Of a stretch of DNA of 37,068 nucleotides, positions 7,536-14,571 are shown in pieces. This DNA is from Streptomyces sp. A012304 (GTDB lineage Bacteria > Actinomycetota > Actinomycetes > Streptomycetales > Streptomycetaceae). A program made the position numbers and the translations under genes. The stretch is from NCBI RefSeq assembly GCF_026008495.1, contig NZ_BQUN01000144.1, positions 1 through 37,068 of the forward strand. The letters run 5' to 3'. Within the stretch, counting starts at the first letter, position 1, and every line of letters begins with the position of its first letter. The notes under the pieces are model-generated. The model was not told the origin of the DNA and searched no databases. It worked only from the letters and a program-made list of their open reading frames with translations.

Positions 7536-8423
7536 ATGACGCCGATCACAGAGGTGGAGGGGCGACGGCTCGCGCTCAGCAATCTCCAGAAGGTGCTGTA
7601 TCCGGCGACCGGCTTCACCAAGGGCGAGGTGCTGCACTACTACGCCACGGTCGCCGACGCCCTGCTGCCCCATCTGCGGGACCGGCCGCTGTCCTTCCTG
7701 CGTTACCCGGACGGCCCCGACGGCCAGCTCTTCTTCGCCAAGAACGTGCCGCCGGGCACCCCCGACTGGGTGACCACCGCCGAGGTGCCACGGGCGGAGG
7801 GCCCGGCCCGGATGGTGCTCGTGCAGGACCTGGCGAGCCTGATGTGGGCGGCGAACCTCGTCACCGAGTTCCACACGCCCCAGTGGGTGATCCAGGCACA
7901 GGACCCTCAGGAGGCCGACCGGATCGTCTTCGATCTCGACCCGGGGCCGCCCGCGACCGTCGTCGACTGCTGCGAGGTCGCGCTGTGGCTGCGGGAGCGG
8001 CTCGCGGCGGACGGCATCGATGCGTACGCCAAGACCTCCGGTGCGAAGGGGCTGCATCTGCTGGCGGCGGTGCGCGGGGCGTCGTCCGAACAGGTCACCG
8101 AGTACGCCAAGCGGCTGGCGGTGGAGGCGGAGCGGGCCATGCCCCGGCTGGCCCTGCACCGGATGACGCGGAGCCTGCGGCCGGGGAAGGTGTTCGTCGA
8201 CTGGAGCCAGAACGCGGCCCGCAAGACCACCGCCACGCCCTACACGCTGCGGGCCCGGCCGGAGCCCACCGTGTCGGCGCCGGTGACCTGGGAGGAGGTC
8301 GAGGAGTGCGGGACCGCGGAGCGGCTGGCGTTCCGGGCGGAGGACGTCATGGACCGCGTACGGCACGACGGCGACCTGCTCGCCCCGCTGTTCGACGCGG
8401 AGGTGGCGGGAGCGGTGCCCTGA
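7536..8423 (+). CDS. ligD: LigD-type NHEJ polymerase/primase domain protein
   Basis: A 295-residue stand-alone polymerase domain of the LigD family (archaeo-eukaryotic primase fold) that fills gaps and adds ribonucleotides during end joining. Motifs seen are LQKVLYPATGFTKGEVLHYY, the metal-binding DLDPG in IVFDLDPGP, SGAKGLHLLA, and VFVDWSQNARKTT-like VDWSQNAARKTT with the third acidic residue. There is no ligase or phosphoesterase domain, so sealing must come from a ligase encoded elsewhere; separate domains are common in Streptomyces. The start is ATG 7536, 88 bp from the divergent ku start. Function is well supported; the gene symbol refers to the polymerase module only. Confidence 0.92.
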   Translation: MTPITEVEGRRLALSNLQKVLYPATGFTKGEVLHYYATVADALLPHLRDRPLSFLRYPDGPDGQLFFAKNVPPGTPDWVTTAEVPRAEGPARMVLVQDLASLMWAANLVTEFHTPQWVIQAQDPQEADRIVFDLDPGPPATVVDCCEVALWLRERLAADGIDAYAKTSGAKGLHLLAAVRGASSEQVTEYAKRLAVEAERAMPRLALHRMTRSLRPGKVFVDWSQNAARKTTATPYTLRARPEPTVSAPVTWEEVEECGTAERLAFRAEDVMDRVRHDGDLLAPLFDAEVAGAVP

Positions 8424-8463
8424 CCGTCACACACGCCACCGCAGCACCGCCCGGCCGGTCGGC

Positions 8464-9270
8464 TCAGCCGCCGGAGGTCCACGTCCCCCGGTCGCGTGCC
8501 ATCGCGTGCAGGCCCTCCACGTCCGCCGGCTTGAGCACGCCGCCCAGACGGGCCAGCTCCCCGAGGTCCGTGTCGCGCAGGACGCGGACCTGGCGCGGGG
8601 GCGCCGCGATCCGCAGGTCGGCCGGGTCCACCAGGGCCAGCACCGGGCGGACCTCGGCGGTCAGGGCGTGGGAGGCGCGGTCGGCGTCGGCGCGGACGCG
8701 GCGCAGGAGCGGGGTCGGGTCGCGGCGGCCCAGTGCGACCGTCGGGTCGCTGACCAGGACCCGCTGTCTGTGGGCGTACAGGGCGTGGACGGCGAACAGA
8801 CCGCCGGGGCCGATGGCGAGGTGGTGGATGCGGTCACCGCCGGGCAGCGGGACCGAGTGCAGGATGTGCCAGCCGGCGCCGTCCAGCCGGTCCAGGGCCG
8901 TGCCGACCGTCTGCTCGGCGGTGAGCGCGCGACGGCGCGGGTCGGGCCGCAGCCGGGGACCGTGGCCCGGGTCGCGCTCCAGGGCGATCAGCAGGGCCTC
9001 GCCGGGGCGGTTGGGGGCCAGGTCGTCGTCCGGGTGGAGGGCGAGCCGGGCCAGCTCGGCGGGCGTGGGGACGGGCGGCGGGCCCACCGTGACCGGGCTG
9101 GTCAGGAAGGGGCCGAGCGCCTCCAGGACGTCCTCTCTGCGGTCGTCGCCGATCACGTTGACCCGGGCGGCCTCACGGTCGTACCAGGCGATGTTGCTGC
9201 CGTCCGTGAGGCAGACGTAGAGCCGTTCCTGGCCGTGGCGCCAGGTCGGTATGACGCGCAGTCCACTCAT
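8464..9270 (-). CDS. NERD-like (nuclease-related) domain protein with altered key residues
   Basis: A 268-residue protein. The N-terminal 65 residues (SGLRVIPTWRHGQERLYVCL...) form a module of unknown function. Residues about 115-215 resemble the NERD nuclease-related domain: TVGTALDRLDGAGWHILHSV, IHHLAIGPGGLFAVHALY, LLRRVRADADRASHAL and a Val/Leu strand VRPVLALVD. In NERD proteins the central motif normally reads I-D-H-L-v-I-G-P-x-G-v-F-x-x-x-T-K; here the Asp is His and the Lys is missing, so nuclease activity is doubtful. I chose ATG 9270, with GGGG about 8 nt upstream. It is divergent from a Cys-phosphatase gene. Fold call is good; role unknown. Confidence 0.75.
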   Translation of the reverse strand: MSGLRVIPTWRHGQERLYVCLTDGSNIAWYDREAARVNVIGDDRREDVLEALGPFLTSPVTVGPPPVPTPAELARLALHPDDDLAPNRPGEALLIALERDPGHGPRLRPDPRRRALTAEQTVGTALDRLDGAGWHILHSVPLPGGDRIHHLAIGPGGLFAVHALYAHRQRVLVSDPTVALGRRDPTPLLRRVRADADRASHALTAEVRPVLALVDPADLRIAAPPRQVRVLRDTDLGELARLGGVLKPADVEGLHAMARDRGTWTSGG

Positions 9271-9365
9271 GACCATCACCCCACGACCATGGGACCAGGA
9301 GGGGTGCTCCTCGGGCAAGAAGGCGGCTACCTTTGGAGGGAGTTGGGCAGTCCCAGGGAGCGCGG

Positions 9366-9884
9366 TTGGAGGCGCCGTTGCGGACCCGCAGGAAGCAACC
9401 CGACGTACCCGCTCCGGACGCCCCGTGGAACGAGATCGTGCCCGGCCTGTGGATGGGCGGACACGAGTTCCGGGGACGCGCCGGGCAGCGGGAGACCGCC
9501 GTCGTACGGAGCGAGTTCGATCTCGTCCAGACCCTGCTGCGGCTGCCCGGACACGGGCCCGACCAGGGCGTACGGCACCATGTGTGGCCGATCCCCGACG
9601 GCCGGCTGGACGGCACCCAGCTCGCCGGGGTGATGCGGCTGGCGCAGGCGGCGGCCGAGACGCTGGAGGAGGGCTGCACCGTCCTCGTGCGCTGCTGGCA
9701 CGGCTACAACCGCTCGGGCCTGGTGGTCGCCCAGGCGCTGGTGCGCCAGGGCCGCTCGGCCGAGGAGGCGATCCGGCTGATACGGTCGCGGCGCTCGCCG
9801 TGGGCCCTGCACAACGAGCTGTTCGTCGAGTACCTCCGGGCGGGCCTGTCGACGGCCAGGCTGCTGGAGGAGCTGGCCGAGTGA
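9366..9884 (+). CDS. Dual-specificity/tyrosine phosphatase-like protein (CX5R)
   Basis: A 172-residue cysteine phosphatase of the dual-specificity type, which removes phosphate from tyrosine, serine/threonine or non-protein substrates through a Cys-phosphate intermediate. The P-loop is RCWHGYNRSG, matching C-x5-R-S. It is preceded by the general-acid region (HHVWPIPDGRL, Asp) and followed by helices typical of the fold (VVAQALVRQGRSAEEAIRLI). The usual His before the Cys is Arg. The likely start is TTG 9366 with AGGGAG 5 nt upstream; TTG 9333 would add 11 residues. It is divergent from the NERD-like gene. Family call is good; substrate unknown. Confidence 0.82.
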   Translation: MEAPLRTRRKQPDVPAPDAPWNEIVPGLWMGGHEFRGRAGQRETAVVRSEFDLVQTLLRLPGHGPDQGVRHHVWPIPDGRLDGTQLAGVMRLAQAAAETLEEGCTVLVRCWHGYNRSGLVVAQALVRQGRSAEEAIRLIRSRRSPWALHNELFVEYLRAGLSTARLLEELAE

Positions 9885-9951
9885 TCGTCCCGCCCGGGCG
9901 GGCTCTGGCCGGGTGATCGTTCGTGCCCGACCTGCCCCGGGTGGTCGTTCC
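9877..9951. repeat. Three degenerate repeats starting at the phosphatase stop codon
   Basis: CCGAGTGATCGTC (9877), CCGGGTGATCGTTC (9909) and CCGGGTGGTCGTTC (9937) are related copies about 28-32 bp apart. The first contains the TGA stop of the phosphatase gene. A perfect 14-bp palindrome, CCCGCCCGGGCGGG (9889-9902), lies between copies one and two and may act as a terminator. Confidence 0.55.
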
Positions 9952-10049
9952 GCCTGTCCGGCCGCCGTCCGCTCGGATCTGGCCCGCAAAAAAGGACTTC
10001 CCCGCGAATAAGGTGTACGGGCCGACGCCACCGTGATCACAGGAGCCCC

Positions 10050-10799
10050 GTGTCCCCCAGCCGTACCGTCCTCGCCCTCGCCGCCGTCGCCCTGCTGGGG
10101 TCGGCGGCCACGGCCTGCGGTGACGCCGGCGGGCTGCGCGGGGCCGGGCCGACGCCGACCGCGATCAGCCCGGCGCGGCTCTGGCCGCAGCTGACACCGG
10201 CGTCCAGCCCGGCCTGGGACCTCGACGAGGCCGACACGGAGACGATCAAGGGCGTCACCGTACCCGGCGACGACGTGCGGCAGGTCGATCCCGTGGCGCT
10301 GGTGCGCGCCGAGATCGAGGCGAACCCGGACGACTACGAGGGCGACAAGGCGCCCTACCGCGACACCGTGCGCCGGATCGCCGACTGCGCGCGGGGCGTG
10401 GGCACCACCGCCGCGAGCCGGTGCCCCGTCCTCCAGCCGTACTACCGCGATCTGACCGGCGACGGACGGCCCGATCTGACGCTGGGCTTCCGGCTGCTGC
10501 CGGGCGATCTGACCGCCGTCCGCGTGTACACCGCCGACCGGCACCGGCTGGTGCGGGTGATGGCCTGGGAGGACGCGGTCAGCTCGGTCGAGCTGGCCGG
10601 ACGGTCGGTGATCATCCGCTCGCCGTCCGACCTCGCGGAGTACGAGTACCGCCTCCAGTGGACCTGGGACCCGGAGCGGAAGGCGATGCTGCTCACGCAC
10701 GACGAGATGCTGCGCTCCGACGGCCGCGCCCCCGGCCCGGGCTCCTCCCCTTCGTCCTCGCCCTCCCCCTCGCCCTCTCGCTCGGCGAGCGGGCGATGA
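10050..10799 (+). CDS. Putative lipoprotein, CseA-like
   Basis: A 249-residue exported protein. The N-terminus VSPSRTVLALAAVALLGSAA followed by TACG has a hydrophobic stretch and an A-T-A-C motif that fits a lipobox loosely, so membrane anchoring through Cys23 is likely. The body includes YYRDLTGDGRPDLTLGF, a pattern seen in CseA-like lipoproteins, and ends in a Ser/Pro-rich tail. The start is GTG 10050 with AGGAG 5-6 nt upstream. Its stop overlaps the next gene's ATG (ATGA), so it is co-translated with the sensor kinase. This resembles the CseA/CseC arrangement of the SigE cell-envelope stress system, but here without SigE or CseB. It may modulate the kinase from outside the membrane; that is inference. 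Confidence 0.78.
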   Translation: MSPSRTVLALAAVALLGSAATACGDAGGLRGAGPTPTAISPARLWPQLTPASSPAWDLDEADTETIKGVTVPGDDVRQVDPVALVRAEIEANPDDYEGDKAPYRDTVRRIADCARGVGTTAASRCPVLQPYYRDLTGDGRPDLTLGFRLLPGDLTAVRVYTADRHRLVRVMAWEDAVSSVELAGRSVIIRSPSDLAEYEYRLQWTWDPERKAMLLTHDEMLRSDGRAPGPGSSPSSSPSPSPSRSASGR

Positions 10800-12064
10800 G
10801 ACCCGTCCTGCCCCGGTGGGCCGGGACGCTGGCCGTGAAGGCGGCCGTCTTCATCACCGTGATGTGCTGCGCCCTCGCGGCGCTGCTGGGCGTGCTGGTG
10901 CATGTGCAGGTGACCGACCAGACCGTCGGCCAAGCCCGTGACCTGGCACTGTCCCGGCTGACGGACGCCACGGAGGCGTACGAGGCCGGGGACACGCTGC
11001 GGCCGGGGGCCGGCGTGGATCCGGAGGGGCTGCCGACGGCGCTGCGGGAGCTGGCGGTGGCCGGGGAGCGCGGCACGATGGTCGCCGACCACCATGGCCG
11101 GCCCACGATGTGGGCGGCAGGACCGGCCGACGGCGGCCGGGCGCTGGCGGTGGCCGTCGACTACGGCCAGCAGGCGCGCACCATCGAGGGCCTGGACAGC
11201 GCGATCCTGTGGTCGTCGGCGCTGGCGATCGGGGCGACGCTGCTGGTCGGCGCGTTCGCGGTGACCCGGGTGACCCGGCGGCTGCACACCACCGCGCGGG
11301 TGGCGCGGCGGATCCGCGCCGGTGACCTGGACGCGCGCGTGGGCGATCCCCGGACGAGGGACCGGACGCGTCCGCAGGACGAGGTGGCCGCCGTCGCCGC
11401 CGCCCTCGACTCGATGGCGGCCTCGCTCCAGGGCAAACTGCTGAGCGAGCAGCGTTTCACCGCCGACGTGGCGCACGAACTGCGCACCCCGCTGACCGGG
11501 CTGCACGCGGCGGCCGAGCTGCTGCCGCCGGGCCGGCCGACGGAGCTGGTGCGCGACCGGGTGGCGGCGCTGCGCTCGCTCACCGAGGACCTGCTGGAGA
11601 TCTCCCGGCTGGACACCCGGCGGGAGCGGCTGGAGGTGGACAGCGAGGAGCTGGGCGCGCTGGCCGGGCGGGTGGTGCGGGCGTCGGGGACCGACACGCG
11701 GATCGCCCTCGTGCGGGACACGCGGGTGGAGACCGACCGGCGGCGGCTGGAGCGGGTGCTGGGCAACCTGGTCTCCAACGCCCACCGGCACGGTCGGGCG
11801 CCGGTGCTGCTGACGGTGAACGGGCCGGTGGTGACCGTACGGGACCACGGGGACGGCTATCCGGAGTACCTGTTGGCCCACGGGCCGCAGCGGTTCCGCA
11901 CCGAGGGCGGGGCGCGGGGCCACGGGCTGGGCCTGACGATCGCGGTCGGCCAGGCGGAGGTCCTGGGCGCCCGCCTGACCTTCGCCAACGCCCCGGACGG
12001 CGGAGCGGTGGCCACCCTGACGCTTCCTCAGACCCCTCCGGCGCAGACCGGCCGCGCCGACTGA
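10796..12064 (+). CDS. Sensor histidine kinase, CseC-like
   Basis: A 422-residue two-component sensor kinase. A transmembrane segment at about 11-34 is followed by an extracellular region to 135, a second membrane segment at about 137-157, a HAMP linker (160-215), the dimerisation helix with phospho-acceptor His227 in FTADVAHELRTPLTGL, and the ATPase domain with N-box N324/N328 (VLGNLVSNAHRHG), G1 DHGDGYP (350-356), F-box PQRFRTEGG and G2 GHGLGLTIA (375-383). The ATG overlaps the stop of the upstream lipoprotein gene. No response regulator is encoded in the window, so its partner must lie elsewhere. Similar in layout to CseC, the cell-envelope stress sensor of Streptomyces; the signal is unknown. 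Confidence 0.9.
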   Translation: MRPVLPRWAGTLAVKAAVFITVMCCALAALLGVLVHVQVTDQTVGQARDLALSRLTDATEAYEAGDTLRPGAGVDPEGLPTALRELAVAGERGTMVADHHGRPTMWAAGPADGGRALAVAVDYGQQARTIEGLDSAILWSSALAIGATLLVGAFAVTRVTRRLHTTARVARRIRAGDLDARVGDPRTRDRTRPQDEVAAVAAALDSMAASLQGKLLSEQRFTADVAHELRTPLTGLHAAAELLPPGRPTELVRDRVAALRSLTEDLLEISRLDTRRERLEVDSEELGALAGRVVRASGTDTRIALVRDTRVETDRRRLERVLGNLVSNAHRHGRAPVLLTVNGPVVTVRDHGDGYPEYLLAHGPQRFRTEGGARGHGLGLTIAVGQAEVLGARLTFANAPDGGAVATLTLPQTPPAQTGRAD

Positions 12065-12175
12065 GCGACGCCTCACGGCGACTCCGGCTCTCCGATGGCC
12101 CAGCGTGACGGGCGTCCAGCGCGCGCCGCTCCTAATGTGGCGGTAAGTCAGCTTTGCCCCTCCTGGAGGTACCCC

Positions 12176-13108
12176 ATGTCCCTGCGCACCGCCCTCACCC
12201 GTGTCGCCATAGCCACCGCCGCCGGCGCACTCGCCACCACGGCCGCCGTCGTTCCCGCCGCCGCGAACGACGACGGCGGAGGGAACGGGAACAACGGCGG
12301 CGGCAACGGCACCAACAGCGCCGGCGGCTTCAACAACGGCAACGGGAACGGCAACGGAACCGGTGGGAACGGCAACGGCAACGGAACCGGTGGGAACGGC
12401 AACGGCAACGGAACCGGCGGGAACGGCAACGGCCAGGCCAACGGCTTCGGCGGAAACGGCGGCAACGGTGGGGGCGGCAACGGCAACGGCCACGCGAACG
12501 GCGGCTTCGGCGGAAACGGCAACGGCAACGGCAACGGCGGAAACGGCCAGGCGAACGGCTTCGGCGGCAACGGCGGCAACGGCGGCGGCGGAAACGGCCA
12601 CGCGAACGGCGGCAACGGCTTCGGCGGCAACGGTGGGGGCGGAAACGGCAACGGCGGCAACGGCCAGGCGAACGGCTTCGGCGGCAACGGCGGCAACGGT
12701 GGCGGCGGAAACGGCCACGCGAACGGCGGCAACGGCTTCGGCGGCAACGGGGACGCGAACGGCGACTTCGGCGGAAACGGTGACTTCGGCGGCAACGACG
12801 ACCTCGGCGGAAACGGCGGCTTCGGCGGCAACGGCGAAGCCAACGGTTTCGGCGGCAGCCAGACCCACGCCCGCCTCTACAAGGGCGTCGTCACCGCGAA
12901 CCAGCTGCTCCTGCGCAGCGCGCCGAACCGCGGCAGCCAGGTGATCCGGGTCGTCAACCGCGGCGATGTCGTCACGATCTACTGCAAGACCATCGGCCAG
13001 TCGGTCGACGGCAACAACCAGTGGTACCTGCTCACGAACGGCACCTGGGCCTGGGGCTCGGCGCGCTACATCCGCGACCTCGGCCCGACGCCCCGGTGGT
13101 GCTACTGA
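12176..13108 (+). CDS. Secreted Gly/Asn-repeat protein with C-terminal SH3-like domain
   Basis: A 310-residue exported protein. Residues 1-30 are a signal peptide (TALTRVAIATAAGALATTAA, cleavage near AAA|ND). Residues 31-227 are almost entirely Gly and Asn in repeats of GNG/GGNG with regular phrases such as GQANGFGGNGG and GHANGG. Residues 228-310 form a bacterial SH3-like domain (VTANQLLLRSAPNRGSQVIR, VVNRGDVVTIYCKT, then WYLLTNGTWAWGSARYI) with two Cys that could form a disulfide. SH3b domains often bind cell wall. The start is ATG 12176 with GGAGG 6 nt upstream. It sits before a RodA/PBP pair, which suggests a wall-associated role. The repeat part resembles no family I know. Confidence 0.8.
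   Translation: MSLRTALTRVAIATAAGALATTAAVVPAAANDDGGGNGNNGGGNGTNSAGGFNNGNGNGNGTGGNGNGNGTGGNGNGNGTGGNGNGQANGFGGNGGNGGGGNGNGHANGGFGGNGNGNGNGGNGQANGFGGNGGNGGGGNGHANGGNGFGGNGGGGNGNGGNGQANGFGGNGGNGGGGNGHANGGNGFGGNGDANGDFGGNGDFGGNDDLGGNGGFGGNGEANGFGGSQTHARLYKGVVTANQLLLRSAPNRGSQVIRVVNRGDVVTIYCKTIGQSVDGNNQWYLLTNGTWAWGSARYIRDLGPTPRWCY
12266..12856 (+). repeat. Gly-Asn codon repeat region
   Basis: About 590 bp of GGC/GGN-AAC codons with internal long-period copies: GGCCAGGCGAACGGCTTCGG and GGCCACGCGAACGGCGGC phrases recur three times or so. The reading frame on the opposite strand is open but Pro/Phe-rich and is a shadow. Such DNA can change length by slippage or recombination, so repeat number may vary between strains. 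Confidence 0.8.
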
Positions 13109-13121
13109 ACCGAAGATCCTT

Positions 13122-13148
13122 CCAAGGCTCACAAGGAGCCCCATTTGG
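13122..13148 (+). terminator. Candidate hairpin between SH3-repeat gene and rodA-like gene
   Basis: CCAAGGCTC (13122-13130) and GAGCC...TTGG (13136-13148) pair around an ACAAG loop, with a 4-nt bulge. It lies in the 53-bp gap before the rodA-like gene and could end or attenuate the upstream transcript. Weak evidence. Confidence 0.3.
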
Positions 13149-13161
13149 GTAAGTTCCGGAC

Positions 13162-14571
13162 ATGACGAGAGCCGGAGCCGAAGCCATCGCGGTGACGGTC
13201 GACGCCCCCGCCCCGGCGGTACGCCTCCCCCGGCGCCGTGGCATCGAACTCGCCCTCATCGTCCTCGCCGTCCTGCTGTCGGTGTACGGCTACTGCGCCG
13301 TCGGGCTGGCCAGGGCCGGCACCGTCCCGCCCGGCGCCGCCGGCTACGGCGCCGGGCTCGGCGTGCTCGCGCTGCTGGCACATCTGACGGTGCGGCTGCG
13401 CGCGCCGTACGCCGATCCGTTGCTGCTGCCGATCGCCGTGCTGCTCAACGGCATCGGCCTGGTGCTGATCTACCGGCTGGACCTGGAGACCCCGGACGAC
13501 CGGGCGGCGCCCACGCAGCTGGTCTGGTCGACGCTGGGCGTGGCGCTGTTCATCGCGGTGGTGGCGGCGCTGCGCGACCACCGGGTGCTCCAGCGGTACG
13601 GGTACGTGAGCGTGGCCGCCGCGCTCGCCCTGCTGACGCTGCCGATCTTCTTCCCGGCGGTCAACGGCGCCCGCATCTGGATCCGGATCGCCGGGTTCTC
13701 CATCCAGCCGGGCGAGTTCGCGAAGGTGCTGCTCGCGGTGTTCTTCGCCGCGTACCTGGCGGCCAACCGCCCGGCGCTCGCCTACGCGGGCCGCAGGATC
13801 TGGTTCATGCAGCTGCCCACCGGCCGGGTGCTCGGCCCGATCGTCGCGATCTGGCTGCTGAGCGTCGGCGTGCTGGTCCTCGAACGCGACCTGGGCACCT
13901 CGCTGCTCTTCTTCGGCCTGTTCGTGGTCATGCTGTACGTCGCCACCGGCCGCACCGGCTGGATCGCGGTCGGTCTGCTGCTCGCCTCGCTCGGCGCGGT
14001 CGCCGTGGGCTGGCTGGAGCCGCATGTGCACAGCCGGGTCGAGGACTGGCTGCACCCGTTCGCGTCGATCGAGGAGGGCCGGGGCCCCAACCAGCTCGCG
14101 CAGTCCTTGTTCTCCTTCGCCGCCGGCGGCGTGCTCGGCACCGGCCTGGGCCTCGGCCACTCCGTCCTCATCGGCTTCGCCGTGAAGTCCGACTTCATCC
14201 TGGCGACGGCGGGCGAGGAACTGGGCCTGGCCGGCCTGTCGGCCCTCTTCCTCCTCTACGGCCTGCTGGTGGAGCGCGGCTACCGGGCCGGTCTCGCCCT
14301 GCGCGACGGCTTCGGCCGGCTGCTCGCCGTGGGTCTCGCCTCGATCGTCGCGCTCCAGGTCTTCGTCATCGCGGGCGGGGTGACCGGCCTGATCCCGCTG
14401 ACCGGCATGGCGATGCCGTTCCTCGCGCAGGGCGGCTCGTCGGTCGTCACCAACTGGGCGATCGTGGCGCTGCTGATCCGGGCGAGCGACTCGGCGCGGC
14501 GCCCGCCCGACGAAAAGGAGACCGTACGCCGGGAAGGGACCCGCGCGAGACCTCGGGGGAGCGTGCGATGA
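13162..14571 (+). CDS. FtsW/RodA/SpoVE-family peptidoglycan glycosyltransferase
   Basis: A 469-residue polytopic membrane protein of the SEDS family, which polymerises glycan strands from lipid II together with a class B PBP. After about 26 cytosolic residues there are roughly 12 membrane helices. Family motifs include FFPAVNGARIWIRIAGFSIQ followed by PGEFAKVLL, LVLERDLGTSLLFF, GTGLGLGHS (before the catalytic-region loop), KSDFILATAGEELGLAG and AMPFLAQGGSSVVTNW. The C-terminal 35 residues are charged. Start ATG 13162; its stop overlaps the ATG of the PBP gene (ATGA), so the two are made together as a synthase pair. Besides the main divisome and elongation pairs, streptomycetes often carry extra SEDS/PBP pairs such as this one; its precise role (division, sporulation) is not visible. 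Confidence 0.94.
   Translation: MTRAGAEAIAVTVDAPAPAVRLPRRRGIELALIVLAVLLSVYGYCAVGLARAGTVPPGAAGYGAGLGVLALLAHLTVRLRAPYADPLLLPIAVLLNGIGLVLIYRLDLETPDDRAAPTQLVWSTLGVALFIAVVAALRDHRVLQRYGYVSVAAALALLTLPIFFPAVNGARIWIRIAGFSIQPGEFAKVLLAVFFAAYLAANRPALAYAGRRIWFMQLPTGRVLGPIVAIWLLSVGVLVLERDLGTSLLFFGLFVVMLYVATGRTGWIAVGLLLASLGAVAVGWLEPHVHSRVEDWLHPFASIEEGRGPNQLAQSLFSFAAGGVLGTGLGLGHSVLIGFAVKSDFILATAGEELGLAGLSALFLLYGLLVERGYRAGLALRDGFGRLLAVGLASIVALQVFVIAGGVTGLIPLTGMAMPFLAQGGSSVVTNWAIVALLIRASDSARRPPDEKETVRREGTRARPRGSVR

Noticed and set aside
12148..12843. Pro/Phe-rich minus-strand ORF opposite the Gly/Asn repeat
   Set aside because: No start context or domain; shadow of a codon repeat.
10442..13144. A 900-residue minus-strand ORF with Val/Ala-rich repeats
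   Set aside because: It is the complement of the histidine kinase and the Gly/Asn-repeat gene; composition follows from GGC/AAC codons.
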